Shown: in pieces, positions 1 through 7,845 of the stretch
How positions within the stretch are numbered: the first letter of the stretch is position 1
How the letters are laid out: each line of letters begins with the position of its first letter
DNA from: Akkermansia muciniphila
GTDB lineage: Bacteria; Verrucomicrobiota; Verrucomicrobiia; Limisphaerales; UBA9464
Reading direction: 5' to 3'
DNA: 36,991 nucleotides
Assembly: GCA_945900455.1 (NCBI GenBank)
Contig: CAMDJH010000030.1
Span: 1 to 36,991 of the forward strand
Notes under the pieces: model-generated
Told to the model about the DNA's origin: nothing
The model's input: the letters and a program-made list of their open reading frames with translations, nothing else
The model's database searches: none
Position numbers and translations under genes: made by a program

Positions 1-355
1 GTGAGTCTTCGCGAAATTGGATAGAGAGTAAGAATCGAGAACGCGCCCGCTCCGCAATCCAGAATCCGACGTACCCCCCGTCTCATCTCCACATCTCAAT
101 GCGTCTTCCACCTGCATCGGCTCACTCAGTCAATTTCGCCGCGCCACACCATGGGGCGTTGCCCCAGGCTGGGATGAGGTCGCGCCGTTGGCGCTGGGGC
201 TGAATCAATAAAGCGACAATTGCCCCGTAGCAACCCGAAGGGTTGAAAGCCGGTAGCCGGCGGTTGAGCGAGCAGCGAACGACACCACCGGATGATGAAG
301 GAAAAAGACAGTCCTGGCTTGAATTCTCGAAACGAACACGTAAAAATTTCCAAAT
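1..355. repeat. Gene-free leader with REP-like palindromic repeat
   Basis: No convincing coding frame is seen. The stretch contains short palindromes typical of a repeat: AACCCGAAGGGTT at 232-244 and GCCGGTAGCCGGC at 249-261, preceded by GC-rich self-complementary sequence around 150-200. The composition and the CCGAAGGG / GCCGGTAGCCGGC pattern resemble REP-like intergenic repeats that I associate with Verrucomicrobiota and Bacteroidota genomes; that link is from memory. Open frames here read through the repeat and are not believable proteins. The galE promoter must lie in or beyond this repeat, and no clear -35/-10 pair can be chosen. Confidence 0.5.
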
Positions 356-1360
356 ATGAATGTGCTCGTAACCGGTGGTGCCGGCTACATTGGCTCTGTC
401 TGCGTTGAAGAATTGTTGGATTCCGGATTTTCGGTGACCGTTTTTGACAATCTTTCCGAAGGTCACCGATCCGCGGTCGATCCCCGGGCGTCTTTGTTCG
501 TCGGAGACCTGTCTGACCGGGCCGCAGTTCTTGCAGCCCTCAGGACAGCCCAGGCCGAGGCGGTCGTTCATTTCGCCGCATCCGCCCTGGTCGGCGAATC
601 GATGAAAAATCCGACCAAGTACTTCCGGAACAATGTCGCGAATTCGATCAATCTCCTCGATGCCTGCGCGGAGTCCGGTGTCCGAAAGTTCGTGTTCAGT
701 TCTACCTGCGCCGTTTATGGCATGCCAGATCGATTGCCTATCGATGAGTCACTGCCGAAGCAACCGGTCAACCCCTACGGTCAATCGAAGCTGATGATCG
801 AGCAAATGCTTCCGTGGTATCGCCAACTGCACGGCATTGAGTTCGCGACATTTCGCTATTTCAATGCCGCCGGAGCGAGTGAGCGGTTCGGGGAACATCA
901 CCGCATTGAGACTCACCTCATTCCGAATATTTTGAAGACCGCCCTCGGTCAAAAACCCTGCGTGGAAGTCTTCGGAACGGACTATCCAACACCCGATGGC
1001 ACCTGCATACGGGACTTTATCCACATCGCTGACCTCGCCCAGGCGCATATTCTGGCACTGCAACCCGGCAAACAGGGGTGCTTTAACCTGGGCAACGGGA
1101 CGGGCTTCTCCGTCCGTGAAGTAATCCATTCCTGCCAACATCTCTCCGGCCAGAAGATCCAAGTCATCGAGCAACCGCGGCGTGCCGGAGACCCTCCGCA
1201 CCTTGTCGCAGTAGCTGACAGAGCTCTCGGGGAGTTGGGCTGGAAGCCTCGATACACGACCCTCGAATCGATGGTGCAGACTGCCTTGAAATGGCACCGA
1301 CGGCATCCCAACGGGTATCCCAATGACCCGGTTGACCGATTTGCGGCCGTTTCGAATTAG
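356..1360 (+). CDS. galE: UDP-glucose 4-epimerase
   Basis: This protein interconverts UDP-glucose and UDP-galactose in the cytoplasm, supplying galactose units for surface polysaccharides and allowing galactose use. It is 334 residues long, normal for GalE. The N-terminal NAD-binding Rossmann loop is TGGAGYIGS (residues 6-14). The short-chain dehydrogenase active site is visible as SSTCAVYG (115-122) followed by NPYGQSK, giving catalytic Tyr141 and Lys145. The substrate-domain signature RYFNAAGA and the C-terminal LGW..R region are also present. The ATG at 356 is used because the Rossmann strand begins immediately after it. No Shine-Dalgarno sequence precedes it. It stands alone between two repeat zones. 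A closely related UDP-sugar epimerase activity cannot be excluded, but GalE is the best fit. Confidence 0.93.
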   Translation: MNVLVTGGAGYIGSVCVEELLDSGFSVTVFDNLSEGHRSAVDPRASLFVGDLSDRAAVLAALRTAQAEAVVHFAASALVGESMKNPTKYFRNNVANSINLLDACAESGVRKFVFSSTCAVYGMPDRLPIDESLPKQPVNPYGQSKLMIEQMLPWYRQLHGIEFATFRYFNAAGASERFGEHHRIETHLIPNILKTALGQKPCVEVFGTDYPTPDGTCIRDFIHIADLAQAHILALQPGKQGCFNLGNGTGFSVREVIHSCQHLSGQKIQVIEQPRRAGDPPHLVAVADRALGELGWKPRYTTLESMVQTALKWHRRHPNGYPNDPVDRFAAVSN

Positions 1361-1406
1361 CGGGGTATTTGGGTGTTTCGTGGCGGATTTCAGGACAGAC
1401 CAGCAA

Positions 1407-1595
1407 GTCCCGAAGGGACGGCTGGAAATTGGACCCACGACGGGGGACACCGTTTCCCCGTGCTGGACATGGAATGGAATTGGGAATTTGCGTAGAACAT
1501 GCCACCGACTCAACCGTCCCTTCGGGACTCGCGTAATTCGATCCACGGTCCCGGCGTTGAAACGCCGGGCTATTGTCATGATGTCCCTCCGGGAC
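1407..1595. repeat. REP-like palindromic repeat cluster downstream of galE
   Basis: GTCCCGAAGGGACGG (1407-1421) and CCGTCCCTTCGGGAC (1514-1528) form a perfect 15-bp inverted repeat. Each arm is itself near-palindromic. A further GTCCCTCCGGGAC palindrome lies at 1583-1595, next to CCGGCGTTGAAACGCCGG. The layout matches the REP-like intergenic repeats seen in many PVC and Bacteroidota genomes (recalled, not searched). The element starts about 45 bp after the galE stop codon, so it could also form the 3' end of the galE transcript. It does not encode a plausible protein. Confidence 0.65.
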
Positions 1596-1712
1596 AGTCA
1601 GAAAATGGCCGAATTCCAGTTTCACTCCGGGGCACACTCGCGAGCATGAGGCCGCTCCTGCAGATTGGCTTTTTTTTGCGCGTGAGTGCTGGAACGACAA
1701 TCTGAATTTACC

Positions 1713-1924
1713 AAAGCCGCGGAGCGGCGCCAGACCGTAGCCCATGGCGCGAGCCGTGGGGGATGGCGCTCGAACAAAACGCAAGCCCCGTCCAGGGGCG
1801 ACAGAGCTGGAGAATGACGCGCCTTGTGCCAAAATCTCTGTCGCCCTTACAGGGCTTGCGTGCGGTGCACTCGAGAACCCACGGCTGACGCCATGGGCTA
1901 CGTTCTGACGGCGCTCCGCGCCTT
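1713..1924. repeat. 212-bp quasi-palindromic repeat, copy A
   Basis: The element runs from AAAGCCGCGGAGCGGCGCC to GGCGCTCCGCGCCTT and is built of nested inverted arms. CGTAGCCCATGGC near the left end pairs with GCCATGGGCTACG near the right end. GCAAGCCC...GGGGCGACAGAG pairs with CTCTGTCGCCC...GGGCTTGC in the middle. The centre (CTTGTGCCAAAATC) is asymmetric and gives the element an orientation. The reverse complement of this copy aligns along its whole length with the sequence at 4848-5054, so the two copies are inverted with respect to each other and bracket the nucleotidyltransferase remnant and glnS. Frames that cross it are repeat-derived. Confidence 0.8.
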
Positions 1925-2048
1925 AAGAGCGCACGTTTGCGTTCAGCGGGCGGAACAGGGCCCGCAGCGCGCTTCGTGCCGCGCCTGAACGACGCGGGGA
2001 CGCCGCAGCGCGGCGTCCGCACCCGTCTCCAACAACTTCGGGATGCAC

Positions 2049-2202
2049 GGCGTCTGCCCAGGGCTGCATCAAGCTCATGAATTGAAGGCCACTGAGCTGC
2101 GGCTTGGAGCGCTGGCATCCTGCCGGCGCGTGGCATCGGAACCCGCCGGCCAGGATGCCGGCGCTCCCAGGCGAGCTTGATGCAGCCCTGGCGTCTGCCC
2201 AG
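2049..2202. mobile_element. MITE-like element with terminal inverted repeats and direct-repeat flanks
   Basis: A 19-bp perfect inverted repeat, CCAGGGCTGCATCAAGCTC at 2058-2076 and its complement at 2173-2191, bounds about 134 bp. The 13-bp direct repeat GGCGTCTGCCCAG sits at both edges (2049-2061 and 2190-2202) and looks like a target-site duplication. Inside is a second hairpin, 2106-2127 against 2145-2167, with arms of the GAGCGCCGGCATCCT type that I recall as common in verrucomicrobial intergenic DNA. There is no transposase gene, so any movement would need help in trans. Removing one direct repeat and the element restores a continuous sequence related to the arms at 4540-4745, so the insertion appears nested in an older repeat. 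Confidence 0.6.
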
Positions 2203-2258
2203 TCTCTGAACTCCAGCGTTGCCGCTGTGCGAACGTTGGCGTATTGATTTACGGTCGA

Positions 2259-2504
2259 ATGAAACCGTTGGATTTCAGCCATGAACTCAATCGCCTGATG
2301 GACCCGTACTGGCGCAAAGCACGCATCGCCGCACGCCTGCTCATCAAGCGCGAGGACGGCGTGCCGTGGTCCGCGCGCGACCGGCGAATGGCGGAACGAT
2401 TGTCCCGGGATCCCGGCGTAACGAATCGTTTGCTGGATCAAGCATACCATTCACGCCATGCGAGGAGAAAATATGGACCTGGAATCTTGGGCTGGTTCAA
2501 TTGA
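2259..2504 (+). CDS. Small hypothetical protein preceding a nucleotidyltransferase remnant
   Basis: This is an 81-residue frame from the ATG at 2259 (a TTG at 2244 would add five residues). I do not recognise a family. The product is strongly basic, rich in Arg and Lys, and predicted helical, with no signal peptide or membrane segment. The frame overlaps the start of the nucleotidyltransferase remnant by 32 bp in another frame, an arrangement typical of co-translated small partner genes. No Shine-Dalgarno sequence precedes it. It lies just 57 bp after the MITE-like element. The partner gene is broken, so this gene may also be a relic. It could be the first gene of a two-gene module, or a chance frame. 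Confidence 0.4.
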   Translation: MKPLDFSHELNRLMDPYWRKARIAARLLIKREDGVPWSARDRRMAERLSRDPGVTNRLLDQAYHSRHARRKYGPGILGWFN

Positions 2505-2790
2505 CTTAACAACGCGAGCGGCTCAGCTGCTGCAAAAGTTGGTTGCAGCACTGCCGCAAGACCGGGAATTTACCATCACAGTTTTCGGGTCCGCACCCCT
2601 TCAGATCTGCGTGGATGCCTCCCTGACGAGCGCGGATGTCGATGTGTTTTCCGATTTTGAGGAACTCCGCGACTGCGCAGATCGCGCCGGGCTCGGACAC
2701 GAACAGACAGAATTCCATGTCCAGGTTTCCAGAAGTCCTATTTCTTGGCTTCCTTGGCCCAGGTGTCTTTCATCGACATCGTTCGATTGA
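2473..2790 (+). pseudogene. C-terminally truncated nucleotidyltransferase (MNT-fold, DUF6036-like)
   Basis: The frame opens at ATG 2473, seven bases after a good AGGAG site (CGAGGAGAAAAT). Residues 14-45 contain the nucleotidyltransferase signature: VFGSAPLQICVDAS then SADVDVFSD, which is the GS...DxD metal-binding pattern of the MNT fold. Homology-like sequence continues to FHVQVS, encoded up to about 2729. After that the frame reads antisense through the last codons of glnS and stops at 2790. Full-length relatives, as I recall them, are near 200 residues and continue with a substrate/helical half that is absent here. Thus only the N-terminal catalytic half survives. The break lies within about 10 bp of the glnS stop codon, which suggests a rearrangement junction. 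The family name is from memory; the truncation is inferred. Confidence 0.6.
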
Positions 2791-4507
2791 ATACCGTGCG
2801 CCCCGCCGCCGCATCTTCCGGATCCAGACTGAAGTACCCGATGCGCTCGAACTGATAGCGCTCGTCCACCCGGGCCTGTCCCAACGCGGGTTCTCCAAAG
2901 GCGGACAGTTGATCGAGGGAATGCGGATTCAACACGGTCTTGAAATCACGCCCGCTTTTCTCGGGTTCCTCTTCCGTAAAAAGCCGGTCAACCATTCGGA
3001 CCCTCAATGGCTGCGCGTGGGATGCGCTGACCCAGTGAATCGTCCCTTTGACTTTCTTCCCCGCGTTGGCACCGCCCGTTCGTGTTTCCAGATCCGCTGT
3101 GCAACGCAATTCCGTCACCTGCCCCAGCGCATCTTTCACCACCTCGTCGCAGCGGATGATGCAGGCGTATTTCAGGCGCACTTCGCCGCCTGGACGCAAT
3201 CGGAAATACTTCGGGGGAGGATTCTCCATGAAATCCTCCTGCTCGATCCAGAGTTCTGAGGTAAAGGGTATCCGGCGGGTACCGGCGGCGGGGTCTTCGG
3301 GATTGTTGATGGCATCCAATTCCAGCACCTGCCCGGCCGGAATGTTAGTGAGCACCACCTTCAAGGGTCGCAATACCGCCAGGCGTCGAAGGGCAACGCG
3401 GTTGAGGTCTTCGCGGATGGCGTTCTCGAGCACATTTACTTCGGTGAGCCCGTTGTACTTGGTGACGCCGATGCTCCGGGCAAAATTCCGAATTGCCTCG
3501 GGTCGCACTCCCCGCCTCCGCAGGCCGGACACCGTGGGCATTCGGGGATCACTCCATCCGGTGACCAGTCTTTCTTCAACCAGTTGAAGGAGCTTTCGCT
3601 TGCTCATCACGGTGTACCCGAGATTGAGCCGGGCAAATTCGATCTGCCGGGGCAGAGCCCGCGGCAATTCCAAAGCCTGCAATACCCAATCGTAAAATGG
3701 CCGATGTACTTCGAATTCAAGCGTGCAGATCGAGTGCGTGATACCTTCCAAATAATCGCTGACTGGGTGGGCGTAGTCGTACATCGGATACACGCACCAT
3801 TTCGCGCCCGAACGATGATGTTCCGCATGGCGAATCCGGTAGAGGGCGGGATCACGCAGGTGGATATTCGGGGAATTCATGTCGATCTTCGCCCGCAGTA
3901 CCCGGGCCCCATCGGTAAACTCACCCGCGCGCATCCGGGCAAACAGGTCCAGGTTTTCCGCCACGCTGCGGTTCCGAAATGGGCTATCGGTTCCGGGTCG
4001 ATCCGGGGTGCCGCGCATTTCGATCATCTGTTCCGGAGTCAGATCGCAGACGTAAGCGCGGCCTTTCTCGATGAGTCGCACGGCGAATTGGTACAACTGC
4101 TCGAAGTAGTCCGAGGCGTAGAACGGCTCGAGACGGGTCCCCTTCCCCTTCACCACGGAGATGCCCGCGCCGGACGTGTCGCCCTCCTCCTTAAGACCGA
4201 GGACGGAATCAGCCCAACCGCGAATCAGCCAGTCGACGTCGGCGCGAATGCTGTCGACGTACTCGGTCTCCTCGCGCGTTGGATTGGTGTCGTCCATCCG
4301 CAGGTTGCATGTGCCGTGATTCTCCTGGGCGATTCCAAAATTGAGGCAGATCGACTTTGCGTGACCGATATGGAGGTACCCATTTGGCTCGGGAGGAAAG
4401 CGGGTGACGATTCGAGGATGCTTGCCGGCCGCGAGTTCTCCGGCCACCTGGTCGCGGATGAAATCGGTGGGGGCAACGACGGGTGTTGGGTCTTCGGGGC
4501 TCGCCAT
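2738..4507 (-). CDS. glnS: Glutaminyl-tRNA synthetase
   Basis: This class I aminoacyl-tRNA synthetase charges tRNA-Gln with glutamine in the cytoplasm, so the cell need not rely only on the transamidation route. It has 589 residues, against about 554 in E. coli. The class I signature HIGH is intact at residues 46-49 inside PPEPNGYLHIGHAKS, and the KMSKS-type loop is MSKRK at 301-305. The C-terminal anticodon-binding beta-barrel region follows. An insertion of about 25 residues (roughly 100-126) lies before FYASDYFEQL. The start is set at ATG 4507 (MASPEDPT); an upstream frame extends to 4660 but runs through a palindromic repeat and looks non-coding. No Shine-Dalgarno sequence precedes the ATG. 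The stop codon abuts the broken nucleotidyltransferase gene. Confidence 0.95.
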   Translation of the reverse strand: MASPEDPTPVVAPTDFIRDQVAGELAAGKHPRIVTRFPPEPNGYLHIGHAKSICLNFGIAQENHGTCNLRMDDTNPTREETEYVDSIRADVDWLIRGWADSVLGLKEEGDTSGAGISVVKGKGTRLEPFYASDYFEQLYQFAVRLIEKGRAYVCDLTPEQMIEMRGTPDRPGTDSPFRNRSVAENLDLFARMRAGEFTDGARVLRAKIDMNSPNIHLRDPALYRIRHAEHHRSGAKWCVYPMYDYAHPVSDYLEGITHSICTLEFEVHRPFYDWVLQALELPRALPRQIEFARLNLGYTVMSKRKLLQLVEERLVTGWSDPRMPTVSGLRRRGVRPEAIRNFARSIGVTKYNGLTEVNVLENAIREDLNRVALRRLAVLRPLKVVLTNIPAGQVLELDAINNPEDPAAGTRRIPFTSELWIEQEDFMENPPPKYFRLRPGGEVRLKYACIIRCDEVVKDALGQVTELRCTADLETRTGGANAGKKVKGTIHWVSASHAQPLRVRMVDRLFTEEEPEKSGRDFKTVLNPHSLDQLSAFGEPALGQARVDERYQFERIGYFSLDPEDAAAGRTVFNRTMSMKDTWAKEAKK

Positions 4508-4539
4508 ATCGTAATATCGTAAAAGGAAGGTGGATTTAG

Positions 4540-4745
4540 CCACGGTCTGCCGCCGCGGTGCATCCCGAAGTTGTCGGAATGACGACAGAAGGAAACGAAG
4601 GAAACGAAGGCAGAAGAAGATACGGCGAGTCTTTGTTCTCTTCGTTTGCTTCTGTTCCAAGAGTTTTCATTTCTAATGTGAATTCGCTCGCCCCGCGCCG
4701 TTTACCGACAAATTGTGGATGCACGGCTGCCGCCGTGTCGAGCCA
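4540..4745. repeat. Nested palindromic element immediately upstream of glnS
   Basis: The outer arms at about 4540-4577 and 4705-4745 are imperfect inverted repeats sharing the GTGCATCC and TTGTCGG blocks and GCCGCCG ends. Inside, ACAGAAGGAAACGAAGG is complementary to CTTCGTTTGCTTCTGT further right. A related half-arm (CAACTTCGGGATGCACGGCG) occurs at about 2034-2053, where the MITE-like element has inserted. The element begins about 32 bp before the glnS start codon, so glnS must be transcribed from a promoter inside or beyond it. I see no coding potential. Confidence 0.6.
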
Positions 4746-4847
4746 CGAACTGCTTTGACAATTCGGATGGAGGGACAATCCTGGAGGGAGACTCGGATGA
4801 AAGGACTATTTTTCAAGTCGTCGCTGCCTGCTGAGGCGCACTCCTCA

Positions 4848-5054
4848 GGCGCGGAGCGCCGTCGGAGCGTAGCCCATGGCGTCAGCCGTGGGTTCTCGGG
4901 TGCATCGCGCAAAAGCCCCGGAGGGGCGAAAGAGAATCTGGCACAAGGTGCCTTACCCTGGTGCTCTGTCGCCCCTGACGGGGCTTACGTTTTGTTCGAA
5001 CGTTGTCCCACGGCTCACGCCGTGGGCTACGGTCTGTCGCCGCTCCGCGGCTTT
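4848..5054. repeat. 207-bp quasi-palindromic repeat, copy B (inverted relative to copy A)
   Basis: This copy starts AGGCGCGGAGCGCCGTC and ends CGCCGCTCCGCGGCTTT. Shared blocks with the reverse complement of copy A appear in the same order: GCGTAGCCCATGGCGTCAGC, CCGTGGGTTCTCG, TGGCACAAGG, CTCTGTCGCCCC, GTTTTGTTCGA and GTGGGCTACGG. Another small palindrome (CAGACC..GGAGGTCTG) follows at about 5115-5129. The whole stretch 4508-5147 carries repeats and no gene. Long open frames crossing it are products of the repeat's composition. Confidence 0.8.
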
Positions 5055-5147
5055 GCTAAATGCCAATTATCCCCCGGGACACTCACACCAGAAAATGCCC
5101 AATCTCCAGTCGCAGACCAGGAGGTCTGCCCCACGATTTTGACAAAA

Positions 5148-7769
5148 ATGAGAACGAGATGCCGACGGCTGGGTGCCCTTTTCGGCCTGGCATTCATGGG
5201 GATCACTGCGCTGATGGGGGCGCCCAACGTTGGCGAAACGGGGGCGGGCCCCCGAAAAATCACCCCGGCGAAAGGGGCCGACCACTGGGCATTCCGCCGG
5301 CCAATCGGCGGGTTGCCTCCCGATCTGGACGGATCGCAGCAGGGAACGGGCAATCCACTCGATCGGTGGATCGAGGTGGGGTTGCGCGCGAAAGGGTTGA
5401 CGCACTCGCCCGAGGCCGATCGGCGGACGCGGCTCCGGAGGATCACATTGGATCTCACGGGCCTGCCGCCGACACCGGGTGAGGTTCAGGAATTTCTGGA
5501 CGATACGTCACCCCGGGCTTGGGATCGCGTCGTCGATCGCCTTCTCGCGTCACCGCACTACGGCGAGCGTTGGGGCCGGCACTGGCTGGATGTCGCCCGC
5601 TATGCCGACAGCAAAGGATATGTTTTCGAGGAGGAGCGACGCTACGCGTACAGCCACACCTACCGTGACTGGGTGGTCAACGCGCTCAATCGGGACCTTC
5701 CTTATGACGAATTTATCGTGGCGCAAATCGCGGGCGACCGTCTGACGACGGCCGACGACAAGTCACCGCTGGCGGCTCTTGGATTCCTAACCCTCGGCCG
5801 GAGATTCCTGAACAACGCGCCCGACATTATTGATGATCGGATCGACGTAATTTTCCGCGGATTGCAGGGGCTTACCGTCCAATGTGCGCGCTGCCACGAT
5901 CACAAATTCGATCCGATTCCGACGGCCGACTACTACGCATTGTACGGGGTGTTCAGCAGTTCGGAGGAACCGGGCGAAAAACCCTTGCTCGGAGAGAATC
6001 CCAATCCCGCGCTGCGCAGCGCGTTTGCCGTTGAACAAAAAAAGCGCATGACCGAGATGGCCGATTTCCGCGAGAAAAAGACACAGGAAGGGCGCCGGAT
6101 GGTACGGGAACGTGCGGCGGACTACTGGCTGGCGGTCCACGATGCCAACGCCCTCAAGGAAGCGCCGGAGGTGGAGGCACTCGCTCGATCCAGAAAACTC
6201 GATCCGGGGCTGGCCTCCGTCTGGAAGGTTAAACTGGCCGAATGGTCGAAGGCCTTTCACCCGGTAATGTCTCCCTGGTTGGAATTCAGCCAACTGAGCG
6301 AGGTGGAATTCACGGTCCAGAGCGCTGAACGGAGTCGCCGCTACACGCTCAATGCGAATCCGACGAATCGGATCAATCCGATCGTCACCACCCTTTTCAC
6401 CAATGCGCCCAAGTCGATGAAGGAGCTCGCGGAGCGTTATGGGGCTCTGTTTGCCGCGATTGAAAGGGACTGGACGGCAACGCTCGAAGCCGTGAGGTCC
6501 CCCTCGCGGCCACTCCCAGGACAACTGATCGATCCGGCGGCCGAATCCATCCGCCAACTTCTGTTTGCGGCCGATTCACCCGCGATGATTTCGACCGATG
6601 TGGCTTTTCGAATTCTGCCGACCCCGGACCAGCAGAAAAAGCGGGCATTGCAACGCAAGATTGACGAACTCGAGGCGATTCATCCCGGAGCGCCGTTACG
6701 AGCCATGGCACTGTTGGACAAGTCCACGCCTGGTAATAGCCGCATCTTCAAACGAGGCAACCCGGGCACTCCCGGTGACGAGGCTCCGCGGCAATTTCTG
6801 TCGGTCCTGGCACCGGACCGGTCCCCCTTCAAAGATGGGAGCGGCCGGCTCGAACTGGCCCGAGCGATTGCGTCCCGGGACAACCCGCTAACAGCCCGCG
6901 TCTTTGTGAACCGCGTTTGGGCGCACTACTTCGGCACGCCGCTCGTGACAACCCCCAGCGATTTTGGAGTGCGAAGTGACCCCCCGAGCCACCCGGAGTT
7001 GCTCGACTGTCTGGCAGTTTGGTTCATGGATCACGGATGGTCGCAAAAAGCACTGCACCGCCTGATCGCGAAAAGCCGGACCTACCAGCAAACGGCGGAT
7101 CCGACGGGTGATGCCGCCGTTGCCAACGAACGCCGGGATATGCAAAACGTGAGTTTATGGCGGATGAACCGGAAACGTCTCGATTTCGAAGCCATGCGGG
7201 ACAGCCTACTCGCGGTCTCCGGCAATCTCGACCTCACGGCCGGGGGCCAAGCCGTCCCGGTGTTCGGGGAAAATTCAACACCGCGCCGCACGCTCTATGG
7301 ATACATCGACCGTCAAAATCTCCCCGGACTGCTGCGGGCTTTTGACTTCGCGAGTCCGGACGCCACGTGCTCGGTCCGATTTCAGACGAGTGTCCCTCAG
7401 CAAGCGCTGTACTTCATGAACAGTACGTTTGCGGCAACGCAAGCCCGGGAACTGGCCCGACGGGTAGCCAGCGAAGGTCACACGGAGACGATTGACCGCA
7501 TCCAGCGGATGTTTGCCCTGGCGTTTCAGCGGGCCGCCGACCCAGCGGAACTCGAACGTTCCGTTGCGTTCATCGAGCAGCCGATCGCCATCCCACCGGT
7601 ACTGGCTGGAGCCAGCGCGCGGAAAAATACGATCGGTGAATTCGACAGCACGGTGAAGGCAGCGGACCGCGATTCCTCGGGACCCCAGGAGGTCATGAAG
7701 CCGCTGAACTCCTGGGAAAAGCTCGCGCAGGTGCTGCTGGCAGCGAACGAATTTGTATTCGTCGATTGA
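5148..7769 (+). CDS. Secreted DUF1549/DUF1553 (PSD1) protein with CxxCH motif
   Basis: The protein has 873 residues from the ATG at 5148. That start gives a signal peptide (basic MRTRCRR then a hydrophobic stretch to about residue 25). An open frame reaches back to 4713, but those 145 codons translate repeat copy B and are rejected. Residues about 68-275 match DUF1549, including the [12 protein letters not shown] and [13 protein letters not shown] blocks. C246ARC249H250 is a CxxCH, potentially haem-binding, motif. DUF1553 occupies roughly 560-850 ([30 protein letters not shown]). These proteins are abundant in Planctomycetota and Verrucomicrobiota and are usually linked to polysaccharide use; their biochemical role is not established. 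The usual N-terminal planctomycete cytochrome domain and a DUF1501 partner gene are absent here. Confidence 0.88.
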   Translation: MRTRCRRLGALFGLAFMGITALMGAPNVGETGAGPRKITPAKGADHWAFRRPIGGLPPDLDGSQQGTGNPLDRWIEVGLRAKGLTHSPEADRRTRLRRITLDLTGLPPTPGEVQEFLDDTSPRAWDRVVDRLLASPHYGERWGRHWLDVARYADSKGYVFEEERRYAYSHTYRDWVVNALNRDLPYDEFIVAQIAGDRLTTADDKSPLAALGFLTLGRRFLNNAPDIIDDRIDVIFRGLQGLTVQCARCHDHKFDPIPTADYYALYGVFSSSEEPGEKPLLGENPNPALRSAFAVEQKKRMTEMADFREKKTQEGRRMVRERAADYWLAVHDANALKEAPEVEALARSRKLDPGLASVWKVKLAEWSKAFHPVMSPWLEFSQLSEVEFTVQSAERSRRYTLNANPTNRINPIVTTLFTNAPKSMKELAERYGALFAAIERDWTATLEAVRSPSRPLPGQLIDPAAESIRQLLFAADSPAMISTDVAFRILPTPDQQKKRALQRKIDELEAIHPGAPLRAMALLDKSTPGNSRIFKRGNPGTPGDEAPRQFLSVLAPDRSPFKDGSGRLELARAIASRDNPLTARVFVNRVWAHYFGTPLVTTPSDFGVRSDPPSHPELLDCLAVWFMDHGWSQKALHRLIAKSRTYQQTADPTGDAAVANERRDMQNVSLWRMNRKRLDFEAMRDSLLAVSGNLDLTAGGQAVPVFGENSTPRRTLYGYIDRQNLPGLLRAFDFASPDATCSVRFQTSVPQQALYFMNSTFAATQARELARRVASEGHTETIDRIQRMFALAFQRAADPAELERSVAFIEQPIAIPPVLAGASARKNTIGEFDSTVKAADRDSSGPQEVMKPLNSWEKLAQVLLAANEFVFVD

Positions 7770-7794
7770 GATTTATCCATTTGAGATTTATCCA
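7766..7794 (+). repeat. 14-bp direct tandem duplication over a stop codon
   Basis: TTGAGATTTATCCA occurs at 7766-7779 and again at 7781-7794, a period of 15 bp. The first copy contains the TGA stop of the DUF1549/DUF1553 gene. The second lies in the 76-bp spacer before guaA. It looks like a slippage duplication; no function is evident. Confidence 0.7.
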
Positions 7795-7845
7795 CTCGCC
7801 AAGTCGGTCGGAGGTCGGCACAAACTCCCTTTTCGTTACGCCTTC

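Noticed and set aside
749-1579. Minus-strand open frame of 276 codons
   Set aside because: It is antisense to galE and runs into the REP-like repeat. It shows no protein-like features.
1407-1595. Spaced palindromes as a possible CRISPR array
   Set aside because: The repeat units are palindromes of different length in inverted orientation, with no regular spacer length. No cas genes are present.
2058-2191. Hairpin element as a terminator for galE
   Set aside because: It is about 700 bp beyond galE, lacks a T-run, and is better explained as an inserted element with flanking duplications.
1164-2450. Several minus-strand open frames across the repeat zone
   Set aside because: They translate the palindromic repeats. 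The same peptides reappear from the inverted copy on the other strand, as expected for repeat-derived frames.
3584-4522. Plus-strand open frame of 312 codons
   Set aside because: It is entirely antisense to glnS, which has intact class I synthetase motifs.
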